From Tepidiphilus succinatimandens (GTDB taxonomy: Bacteria; Pseudomonadota; Gammaproteobacteria; Burkholderiales; Rhodocyclaceae), in contig NZ_SBIK01000001.1 in the NCBI RefSeq assembly GCF_006503695.1, positions 1 to 64,000 of the forward strand: a DNA stretch of 64,000 bases, in the 5' to 3' direction. Of this stretch, positions 57,465-64,000 are shown piece after piece; position 1 is the stretch's first letter; each line of letters opens with the position of its first letter. A program made the position numbers and the translations under genes. The notes under the pieces were generated by a model. The model was not told the origin of the DNA and did no database searches. It worked only from the letters and a program-made list of their open reading frames with translations.

Positions 57465-58646
57465 TCAGCCGCCGATCGCATCCAGCCCGCGGGCGAGGTC
57501 GGCTTGCAGGTCTTCGACCTCTTCCAGGCCGACCGAGAGGCGCAGCAGGTCTTCGCCCACGCCCATCGCCTGCCGCACTTCCGGCGCCAGCCGGCCGTGC
57601 GTGGTGCTTGCCGGGTGCGTGATGGTGGATTTGACGTCGCCGAGGTTGCCGGTGATCGAGAAGAGCCGGGTGGAATCGATCACGCGCCAGGCTTCGCTGC
57701 GTCCGCCGCGCACGCGGAAACTCACCACGCCGCCTCCGAGTTTCTGCTGGCGCCGGGCGAGCGCGTACTGCGGGTGGGATTCGAGCCAGGGATAGCGCAC
57801 CTGCACCACGTTCGGATGGGTCTCGAGCCAGCGCGCGAGCGCGAGCGCCGCCTCGCTCTGCGCACGAACCCGCAGCGGCAAGATCTCCAGGCTCTTCACC
57901 AGCACCCAGGCGTTGAACGGTGAAAGGCTCGGCCCCGTCGTGCGCAGAAAACGATAGACGAGGTCGATGAGGGTACGGCTGCCGAGCACCGCCCCACCGA
58001 GCACCCGGCCCTGACCATCGAGGTATTTGGTGGCCGAATGGATGACGAGATCCGCCCCCAGAGCAAGCGGCTGCTGTCCGATGGGCGTGCAAAAGGTGTT
58101 ATCGACCGCGAGCAAGGCGCCGACCCGGTGCGCCCGTTCGGCGAGCGCGGCCAAATCGACGAGCTCCATGAGCGGGTTGCTGGGCGTTTCGCAGAAGACG
58201 AGCTTGGTGCGTGGCGTGAGCGCCGCCTCGAGCGCCGCGGCATCGCTCAGATCGACGAAGCGCGTGGTGATGCCAAAGCGCGGCAGGATGGCCGAGAAGA
58301 GCTGGTGTGTAGCGCCGAAGAGTCCCTGCCCGGCCACGATCTCCTCGCCTTGGGAGACGAAGGCCATGGCCGTGCACAGAATCGCCGCCATGCCCGAAGC
58401 CGCGGCGATGCAGGATTCGGCACCTTCGAGGCTCGCGAGCCGCTCCTGGAACATGCTCACCGTCGGATTGGTGAAGCGGCTGTAGGTATAGCCCTCTTCC
58501 TGCTCGAGGAAGCGCGCCGCGGCTTGCGCCGCGTCGGCGAAGACGAAGCTCGAAGTGAGATAGAGCCCTTCGGCATGCTCGCCGAATTGGCTGCGCAGCA
58601 CGCCGTCGCGCACCGCGCGCGTGCCCAGTCCTTTACCGTCGTCCAT
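57465..58646 (-). CDS. metZ: O-succinylhomoserine sulfhydrylase
   Basis: A Cys/Met-metabolism PLP enzyme, 393 aa. The PLP lysine is in HSATKYLDGQGR, with YSRFTNPTVSMFQERLASLEGAE and ETPSNPLMELVDLAAL as conserved substrate regions. Placement next to purF and the SITGNLGDVKSTITHPAST segment fit MetZ (direct sulfhydrylation to homocysteine), rather than MetB or MetY. ATG 58646 follows AAAGGA; an in-frame ATG six codons upstream overlaps the purF end and has no ribosome binding site. It is the last gene of the trpA-to-metZ run. Confidence 0.9.
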   Translation of the reverse strand: MDDGKGLGTRAVRDGVLRSQFGEHAEGLYLTSSFVFADAAQAAARFLEQEEGYTYSRFTNPTVSMFQERLASLEGAESCIAAASGMAAILCTAMAFVSQGEEIVAGQGLFGATHQLFSAILPRFGITTRFVDLSDAAALEAALTPRTKLVFCETPSNPLMELVDLAALAERAHRVGALLAVDNTFCTPIGQQPLALGADLVIHSATKYLDGQGRVLGGAVLGSRTLIDLVYRFLRTTGPSLSPFNAWVLVKSLEILPLRVRAQSEAALALARWLETHPNVVQVRYPWLESHPQYALARRQQKLGGGVVSFRVRGGRSEAWRVIDSTRLFSITGNLGDVKSTITHPASTTHGRLAPEVRQAMGVGEDLLRLSVGLEEVEDLQADLARGLDAIGG

Positions 58647-58656
58647 CACCGTCCTT

Positions 58657-60192
58657 TCATGCATCTTGGTCGAGCGGGAGGTTGAGGTCGAGCTGCGCCG
58701 CGCCGGCGCCTTCCTCCCCTTCCCGTGAAGCGACCGAATCCTCGCCGCGCCGTTCGATCCGTTCAAGGTATTCGGGCGTGACGTCGCCCGTGATGTAGCA
58801 GCCGTCGAAGCAAGAGGACTCGAAGCGCTGGATCGATGGGTTGACGCTCTGGATGGCGCGCTTGAGATCTTCGAGTTCCTGATAGAGCAAGCCGTCGGCG
58901 CCGATCTGGCGGCGCACTTCCTCCTCGTCGCAATAGGCGGCGATGAGCTCGCGGCGGCTTGGCATGTCGATGCCATAGACGTTGGCATAGCGCACGGGCG
59001 GGGCGGCCGAGGCGAGGAAGACTTCCACGGCACCGGCGTCGCGCGCCATCTGGATGATCTCGCGGCTGGTGGTACCGCGCACGATGGAGTCGTCGACGAG
59101 CAACACGCGCTTGCCGCGGAATTCCTGATGTACGGCGTTGAGTTTCTTGCGCACGGAATTCTTGCGCACCGTCTGCCCCGGCATGATGAAGGTGCGGCCG
59201 ATGTAGCGGTTCTTCACGAAGCCTTCGCGGTAGGGTAGCCCCAAGCGGGTGGCCATCTCCAGCGCCGCCGGTCGGCTGGAATCGGGAATCGGGATCACCA
59301 CGTCGATGCGTGCGTGCGGATAACGGGTGCGGAAGCGCTCGGCGAGGTATTCGCCCATTTTCACCCGCGCCTCATAGACCGACACCCCGTCGATCACGGA
59401 ATCGGGCCGCGCCAGATAGACGAATTCGAAGAGGCAGGGGGCGAGCACCGGCTCGTCGGCGCACTGGCGCGCCCGCATGGTGCCGTCGATGCCAAAGAGG
59501 ATCGCCTCGCCCGGGGCGACGTCGCGCACGAGACGGAACCCCAGGGTGTCGAGCGCGACCGATTCGGAGGCGACCAGCCACTCCGTTCCAGAGGACGTGT
59601 CGTTGCGGCCGAAGACGAGCGGACGGATGCCGTAGGGATCGCGGAAGGCGAGCAGGCCGTAACCGGCGATCATCACCACCACCGCGTAGGCGCCGCGGCA
59701 GCGCCGATGCACGCCCCGCACCGCCGCGAACACCGCCTCGTCGTCCGGCCGCGCCCCTTTGGAGGCGGCCGCGAGCTCGTGGGCGAAGACGTTGAGCAGA
59801 ATCTCGGAGTCGGAATTGGTGTTGATGTGACGCAGGTCGGTTTCGAAGATCTCGCGCTTGAGCGCCTCGCCGTTGGTGAGGTTGCCGTTGTGCGCGAGCA
59901 GCAGCCCGAAGGGCGAATTGACGTAGAAAGGTTGCGCCTCGGCCGGATTGCAGGCATCCCCCGCCGTGGGATAGCGCACGTGACCGATGCCCCAGTTGCC
60001 CACGAGGCTGCGCATGTTGCGCGTGCGAAAGACGTCACGCACCAGACCCGGCCCTTTGTGCATGTAGAAGCGGTCGTCACTGCCGGTGGCGATACCCGCG
60101 GCGTCCTGGCCACGGTGCTGCAATACCATCAGGCCGTCGTAGAGGAGCTGATTGACCGGCTGATGGGCGACCACCCCGATGATTCCGCACAT
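58657..60192 (-). CDS. purF: amidophosphoribosyltransferase
   Basis: The first committed step of purine synthesis, 511 aa. Cys2 of MCGIIGVV is the glutaminase nucleophile. [11 protein letters not shown] and FAHNGNLTN-type residues ([14 protein letters not shown]) belong to the Ntn domain. The PRPP loop is [14 protein letters not shown], preceded by [14 protein letters not shown]-terminal Asp-rich tail follows. Start codon abuts the cvpA stop (TGAATG), so translation is coupled. cvpA-purF is the E. coli-like order. Confidence 0.97.
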   Translation of the reverse strand: MCGIIGVVAHQPVNQLLYDGLMVLQHRGQDAAGIATGSDDRFYMHKGPGLVRDVFRTRNMRSLVGNWGIGHVRYPTAGDACNPAEAQPFYVNSPFGLLLAHNGNLTNGEALKREIFETDLRHINTNSDSEILLNVFAHELAAASKGARPDDEAVFAAVRGVHRRCRGAYAVVVMIAGYGLLAFRDPYGIRPLVFGRNDTSSGTEWLVASESVALDTLGFRLVRDVAPGEAILFGIDGTMRARQCADEPVLAPCLFEFVYLARPDSVIDGVSVYEARVKMGEYLAERFRTRYPHARIDVVIPIPDSSRPAALEMATRLGLPYREGFVKNRYIGRTFIMPGQTVRKNSVRKKLNAVHQEFRGKRVLLVDDSIVRGTTSREIIQMARDAGAVEVFLASAAPPVRYANVYGIDMPSRRELIAAYCDEEEVRRQIGADGLLYQELEDLKRAIQSVNPSIQRFESSCFDGCYITGDVTPEYLERIERRGEDSVASREGEEGAGAAQLDLNLPLDQDA

Positions 60193-60699
60193 TCAAACGA
60201 TCTCCCTAGGCAAAGGCAATTTCTCGATCAAACCTCGCGGCAGCCAAGGCTCCAGGCGCTGCAAGGCCACGACGATCCACGGCACCGTGCGCGCCTGTCG
60301 CCACCAAGGGGATTCCTGGGCACCGACCGCCAGCAGCACCGCCGCACACAACAACACCACGGCCGCTCCGCGCAGCACACCGAAGATGGCACCGAGCAGA
60401 CGGTCCACGCCCCCCAGCCCGATGGCGTGCAGGACCTCACGCAAAGCGTAGCGTACCAACGCCGCCAGCATGAAGACGGCAAGAAAGATCGTCGCAAACC
60501 CGAAGATGCGCTGCAGCAAGGGATCGGCGAACCAACCTGCATAGAACGCCCGGCCGATCGGCCAGCCGAACGCCCACCCCAGACCGATCGCCAGCACCCA
60601 GGCCGCCAGCGAGAGCAGCTCGGCGACGATGCCGCGCCAGGCGCCCACGAGGAGCGAAATGCCGATCACCGTGAATACCGCGTAATCGAACTGATTCAT
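60193..60699 (-). CDS. cvpA: CvpA family membrane protein
   Basis: A 168-aa inner-membrane protein with four helices. FDYAVFTVIGISLLVGAWRG and the central GGVDRLLGAIFGVLRG are the CvpA signature. In E. coli it is needed for colicin V secretion and for envelope homeostasis; its molecular role is unresolved. It overlaps the SPOR-protein gene by 4 nt (ATGA) and abuts purF. Confidence 0.95.
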   Translation of the reverse strand: MNQFDYAVFTVIGISLLVGAWRGIVAELLSLAAWVLAIGLGWAFGWPIGRAFYAGWFADPLLQRIFGFATIFLAVFMLAALVRYALREVLHAIGLGGVDRLLGAIFGVLRGAAVVLLCAAVLLAVGAQESPWWRQARTVPWIVVALQRLEPWLPRGLIEKLPLPREIV

Positions 60700-61454
60700 G
60701 GTGAAGCGACATGCACGACGCGCGGGCTCAGGCGCTGCTGCTCGGCGATCGCCTTGGCCGACTGCGCCTTGGCTTCACTCACGAAAGGACCAATGCGCAC
60801 GCGGTACCACCCGTCGGCGCCTCCTTCGACGAAGGCATCGAGCCCGGCGCCGCGCAGCTGCCCGGCCACCTGTTTCGCCTTGGCCTCGTCGCGGAAGGCA
60901 CCCGCCTGCACCACCCAGTAGCCCGGCAGTTTCTGTCCCGGTTTCAGCGCCCCTTCCAGGGCTGCGAGCGCGCGCGCCTTCTCCTGCAGGGCATCGGGTT
61001 TGACGGTAGGCGCCGGTTTGGGTTCGGGCACCGGTTTGGGGGATTCCGGCGGCGCGGCGGGTTTGGCCGCCGCCACGTTCGCTTCCGGTCGCGGCGGGAG
61101 AGACGCCACCGGTTTCGATTGCGGCGGCTCTGGTTTGGCAGCAGGTTCTTGCCAGGCCGGAGGGGATGAGGGAGGAACCGGTACGGGCGCTTCGGCGAGT
61201 TCGGCTTCCGGGGGCGGTGTTCCTTCGGGGCCGGCCGTCTGGGTCGGGTCGGGAACGGCTGCAGGCGGCGGCACGGTCGCCGGCACCTGATCGCGCGCGG
61301 GGATCCGCACCTCGACCGGGGCTTTCTGCCCCTTGGGCTTTTTCTCCATCACCAAGGGTAGGGTGATGAGCGCCGCGAGCAGCAGGACGATCGCGCCGAC
61401 GAAACGCCGCCGTATCCTGCGCAACCGCTCGAGAGTGTCTTCCTGGGTCGTCAC
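60696..61454 (-). CDS. SPOR-domain cell-division protein (DedD-like)
   Basis: A 252-aa bitopic membrane protein: a short basic cytoplasmic N-terminus, one helix (about 19-36), a long proline/alanine-rich periplasmic linker (about 42-150) and a C-terminal SPOR domain (about 172-250, YWVVQAGAFRDEAKAKQ to RVRIGPF). SPOR domains bind denuded septal peptidoglycan, so it probably acts at the division site. It starts at GTG, overlapping the folC TGA (GTGA), and matches DedD in position and layout. Confidence 0.92.
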   Translation of the reverse strand: MTTQEDTLERLRRIRRRFVGAIVLLLAALITLPLVMEKKPKGQKAPVEVRIPARDQVPATVPPPAAVPDPTQTAGPEGTPPPEAELAEAPVPVPPSSPPAWQEPAAKPEPPQSKPVASLPPRPEANVAAAKPAAPPESPKPVPEPKPAPTVKPDALQEKARALAALEGALKPGQKLPGYWVVQAGAFRDEAKAKQVAGQLRGAGLDAFVEGGADGWYRVRIGPFVSEAKAQSAKAIAEQQRLSPRVVHVASP

Positions 61455-62737
61455 CGTGCTTCCGTGTCCTGGACGTGCAGCGCACGCAGCGCCTCGGCCA
61501 CCGTGAGGAAAGAGCCGAACACGACGATTCTATCATCGTCCTTGGCCTGCGCCCTGGCCGCAGCAAGCGCCTCGGGCACCGAGGCGAACGTTTCCCCAGG
61601 CACCACGCCCGCAGACTCCAAGCGCGCGGCGAGCGCCCCGGCCGTGAGCGCGCGCGAGCCTTGCAGACCGGCGGCGAACCACACATCGATCCGGCGGACG
61701 AGCGCGCGCGCCACCCCTTCCACGTCCTTGTCGGCGAGCATGCCGACCACCGCCAGCGTGCGCCGGTAGCCCGGCATGGCGGCGAGGTTCTCGGCGAGCA
61801 CGGCCGCGGCCTGCGGATTGTGCGCAACGTCGAGGATCACGCTCGGGCGGCCCGGCAGCACCTGGAAGCGCCCCGGCAGTTCCACCGTCATCAGGCCCTC
61901 GCGCACCGCCTGCATCGCCAGCGGCAGACGATCGCGCAGGCAGGTGAGCGCCATCAGGGCCGCGGAGGCGTTCATCAGCTGATTGACTCCGCGCAGCGCC
62001 GGATAGGGCAGACCGCCGCGGTTGCCCGCCGTGCGCGACCACCAGCGCCACTGCTGGCGGTCGCCGTCGTAGCCGAAATCCACCCCGAGGCGGTAGAGCT
62101 CGGCACCGAGCGCAGCGGCCGTCTCCAGCACCGAGCGCGGTGGCACCGGATCGGCGACGATGGCCGGACGTCCGGAGCGGAAGATGCCGGCTTTTTCACG
62201 ACCGATCGCCTCCCGGTCCGGCCCGAGCCAGGCCTGATGGTCGAGCGCCACGCCGGTGAGGATCGCGGCATCCGCATCGAAGACGTTGGTGGCATCGAGC
62301 CGCCCGCCCAGCCCGACCTCCAGGATGATGGCATCGAGCGGTTCGCGGCAGAAGGCCACCCAGGCCGCCAGCGTGCCGTGCTCGAAATAGGTGAGCGGCA
62401 CGTCGCCCCGCACTGCCTCTACGGCTTCGAAGGCGGAAAGCAGGGCTTCGTCGCCGATCGGCTGACCGTCGAGGCGCACGCGCTCGTTGTAGCGCAGCAG
62501 ATGTGGCGAGGTGTAGCAGCCGACGCGGTAACCGCCGGCGCGCAGCATCGCTTCGAGCAGCGCGCAGGTCGACCCTTTGCCGTTGGTTCCAGCCACGGTG
62601 ATGACCACCGCCCCAGTCGCAACCGGCAGGCGATCGAGCACCGCCCGCACCCGCTCGAGCCCCAGGGCGATCACATGGCTCGCTGCGCGCGCTTCGAGCT
62701 TCTCCAGCCAGCGATCCAGGGCGGAAGTCTGCGTCAT
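61451..62737 (-). CDS. folC: bifunctional folylpolyglutamate/dihydrofolate synthase
   Basis: A Mur-ligase-type enzyme of 428 aa that adds glutamates to folates. The ATP loop is [17 protein letters not shown], with [34 protein letters not shown] and DVAHNPQAA as further landmarks. The ATG at 62737 overlaps the accD stop (ATGA), which fixes the start; the frame stays open further upstream only as an antisense-free extension inside accD. The order accD-folC is common in proteobacteria. Confidence 0.97.
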   Translation of the reverse strand: MTQTSALDRWLEKLEARAASHVIALGLERVRAVLDRLPVATGAVVITVAGTNGKGSTCALLEAMLRAGGYRVGCYTSPHLLRYNERVRLDGQPIGDEALLSAFEAVEAVRGDVPLTYFEHGTLAAWVAFCREPLDAIILEVGLGGRLDATNVFDADAAILTGVALDHQAWLGPDREAIGREKAGIFRSGRPAIVADPVPPRSVLETAAALGAELYRLGVDFGYDGDRQQWRWWSRTAGNRGGLPYPALRGVNQLMNASAALMALTCLRDRLPLAMQAVREGLMTVELPGRFQVLPGRPSVILDVAHNPQAAAVLAENLAAMPGYRRTLAVVGMLADKDVEGVARALVRRIDVWFAAGLQGSRALTAGALAARLESAGVVPGETFASVPEALAAARAQAKDDDRIVVFGSFLTVAEALRALHVQDTEAR

Positions 62738-63603
62738 GCCACCTCGTGCGGGCGCAGCCCCAGCAGAGAGAAGGTACGCGCGAGCCACGGCCGCAGCTGG
62801 CGCCGATCGACGATGGCATCCAGCGCCCCCTTCTCCAGCAGAAACTCGGCGCGCTGAAACCCTTCCGGCAGAGTCTGGCGCACCGTCTGCTCGATGACGC
62901 GCGGCCCGGCAAAACCGATGAGCGCTCCCGGTTCGGCCACGACCACGTCCCCCATGAAGGCGAAACTGGCCGACACCCCGCCCATGGTCGGATCGGTGAG
63001 CACCGAGACGAAGGGCAGCCGTGCCTGGGCGAGCTGCGTGAGCGCGGCATTCGTCTTGGCCATCTGCATGAGCGAGAGCACCCCTTCCTGCATGCGCGCG
63101 CCGCCGCTTGCGGCGATGCACACGAAGCCGCAGCGATGCTCGATGGCGTGGCGCACCCCGCGCACGAAACGCTCGCCCACGACCGAGCCCATGGAGCCGC
63201 CCATGAACTCGAACTCGAAGCAGGCCGCCACCACCGGCAGGTTCTCTAGGTGCCCGGCGAACACGATGAGCGCCTCGCTCTCGCCCGTGGCCTTGGCCGC
63301 TTCCTTGAGCCGGTCGGTGTAGCGTTTGCTGTCCTTGAATTTCAGCGCATCCACCGGACGTACTTCGGCACCGATCTCCACTCGCCCCTCGGGGTCGAGC
63401 AGCGCCTCGAGCCGGGCACGGGCGCGGATACGGTGGTGATGGCCGCATTTGGGGCAGACGCGCAGTTCGCGATCGAGGTCGGCAGCGTAGAGCACCTCGT
63501 CGCAGGCTTCGCACTTGGTCCACAGCCCCTCGGGGACGCTGTGGCGCGCGCCGCTCACTTCACGCCGGATGCGCGGCGGCAGGATCTTGTCGAGCCAGCT
63601 CAT
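62734..63603 (-). CDS. accD: acetyl-CoA carboxylase carboxyltransferase, beta subunit
   Basis: Carries out the carboxyl-transfer half-reaction of acetyl-CoA carboxylase together with AccA; 289 aa. The N-terminal zinc ribbon has [12 protein letters not shown] and RVCPKCGHH (four Cys). The crotonase-like fold follows, with [13 protein letters not shown] and [16 protein letters not shown] as conserved oxyanion-type regions. It overlaps trpA by 4 nt (ATGA) upstream and folC downstream. accA is elsewhere. Confidence 0.98.
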   Translation of the reverse strand: MSWLDKILPPRIRREVSGARHSVPEGLWTKCEACDEVLYAADLDRELRVCPKCGHHHRIRARARLEALLDPEGRVEIGAEVRPVDALKFKDSKRYTDRLKEAAKATGESEALIVFAGHLENLPVVAACFEFEFMGGSMGSVVGERFVRGVRHAIEHRCGFVCIAASGGARMQEGVLSLMQMAKTNAALTQLAQARLPFVSVLTDPTMGGVSASFAFMGDVVVAEPGALIGFAGPRVIEQTVRQTLPEGFQRAEFLLEKGALDAIVDRRQLRPWLARTFSLLGLRPHEVA

Positions 63604-64000
63604 GGCGCCACTCCTTCATCGAGCGCCCGGCGGATCGGGCGCAGGAATTCCTCCGCCCGCCGGCACGCCTCGTCGGCATGTGCAGCGCCTTCGATCGCTT
63701 CGAGCAAGCGGCTGCCGATGACGACCGCGTCGGCCGCCGCGCCGATCTCGGCGGCGGTGTGCGCATCCCGGATGCCGAAGCCCACCGCGATGGGAAGCCC
63801 CGTGCGCTCGCGCAAGGCGGGAATGCGCGCGAGCACCTCGGCCACGTCGAGGGAACCGGCCCCCGTCACGCCGGTGAGCGAGACGTAATAGACGTAGCCG
63901 CCGCCGAGCCGTGCCACCTCGTCGGCCCGCTCTGGTTTGGAAGTGGGCGCGAGCAGAAAGATGGGGTGCAGCCCCGCTTCGTGCAGCCGCGCGGCGAAGG
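63600..64000 (-). CDS. trpA: tryptophan synthase alpha subunit (partial, 5' end beyond the window)
   Basis: The C-terminal about 133 residues of TrpA, running off the right edge. [31 protein letters not shown] (phosphate-binding loop) and [17 protein letters not shown] are diagnostic. TrpA cleaves indole-3-glycerol phosphate. The catalytic Glu and Asp lie upstream of what is visible. Its TGA overlaps the accD ATG by 4 nt (ATGA). trpB and trpF are expected just beyond the window. Confidence 0.95.
   Translation of the reverse strand, partial: FAARLHEAGLHPIFLLAPTSKPERADEVARLGGGYVYYVSLTGVTGAGSLDVAEVLARIPALRERTGLPIAVGFGIRDAHTAAEIGAAADAVVIGSRLLEAIEGAAHADEACRRAEEFLRPIRRALDEGVAP

Overview
The window looks like a chromosomal segment of a GC-rich betaproteobacterium. 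Signs of this are the gene orders miaA | purM | AI-2E transporter - hda - HAD - pcnB - folK - dNK - panB - panC, rplU-rpmA-obgE-proB, grpE-dnaK-dnaJ and trpA-accD-folC-SPOR-cvpA-purF-metZ, together with a MutL that carries the endonuclease motif found in MutH-less lineages. A Hydrogenophilales- or Rhodocyclales-like host is my inference; no rRNA or other species marker is present. Almost all of the DNA is coding, and I found no insertion sequence, prophage, CRISPR array, tRNA or rRNA.

Layout. 0-6 kb: divergent aconitases acnB(-) and acnA(+) around a palindromic operator. 5.9-9.5 kb: a small membrane protein, a two-RCK potassium channel and an Ap4A-phosphorylase-like HIT protein, facing a TrmB-type methyltransferase. 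9.6-14.8 kb: rpmE, a multi-pass membrane protein overlapping pgi, orn and rsgA. 14.9-19.4 kb: thiolase and CoA-pyrophosphatase on minus, and on plus a diiron (R2/ferritin-like) protein plus a plant-ferredoxin/FNR-type reductase behind an ideally placed FNR/Anr box; then a small DUF2788-like membrane protein. 19.5-23 kb: argD-argF-argG. 23-26 kb: prpE and an AcuI-like reductase; the prpE promoter carries the same palindrome as the aconitases. 26-31 kb: rsmB, DUF3108, purN | mutL | YqaA-like. 31.5-40.8 kb: miaA, purM and the long run from the AI-2E transporter through hda, HAD, pcnB, folK, DUF486 and dNK to panB-panC. 40.8-47.5 kb: btuB with a cobalamin riboswitch, pepN, RDD protein, YdjM-like protein, class II amidotransferase. 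47.6-50.5 kb: rplU-rpmA-obgE-proB. 50.5-57.5 kb: AEC transporter, sigma32-driven grpE-dnaK-dnaJ, secreted cyclophilin, lpxH, and a small DUF4160/DUF2442 pair. 57.5-64 kb: metZ, purF, cvpA, SPOR protein, folC, accD and a trpA that runs off the right edge.

The most interesting material is regulatory. One GTC-N8-GAC palindrome sits in the promoters of acnB/acnA and prpE, linking the TCA and 2-methylcitrate cycles. A perfect FNR box lies exactly 41.5 bp before the predicted start of transcription of an uncharacterised diiron oxidase/reductase pair. The cobalamin riboswitch begins 17 nt after the pepN stop codon. Several long intercistronic hairpins (dnaK-dnaJ, diiron-reductase, argF-argG) probably tune operon stoichiometry. 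The lower-GC DUF4160/DUF2442 pair is the only obvious accessory cargo.
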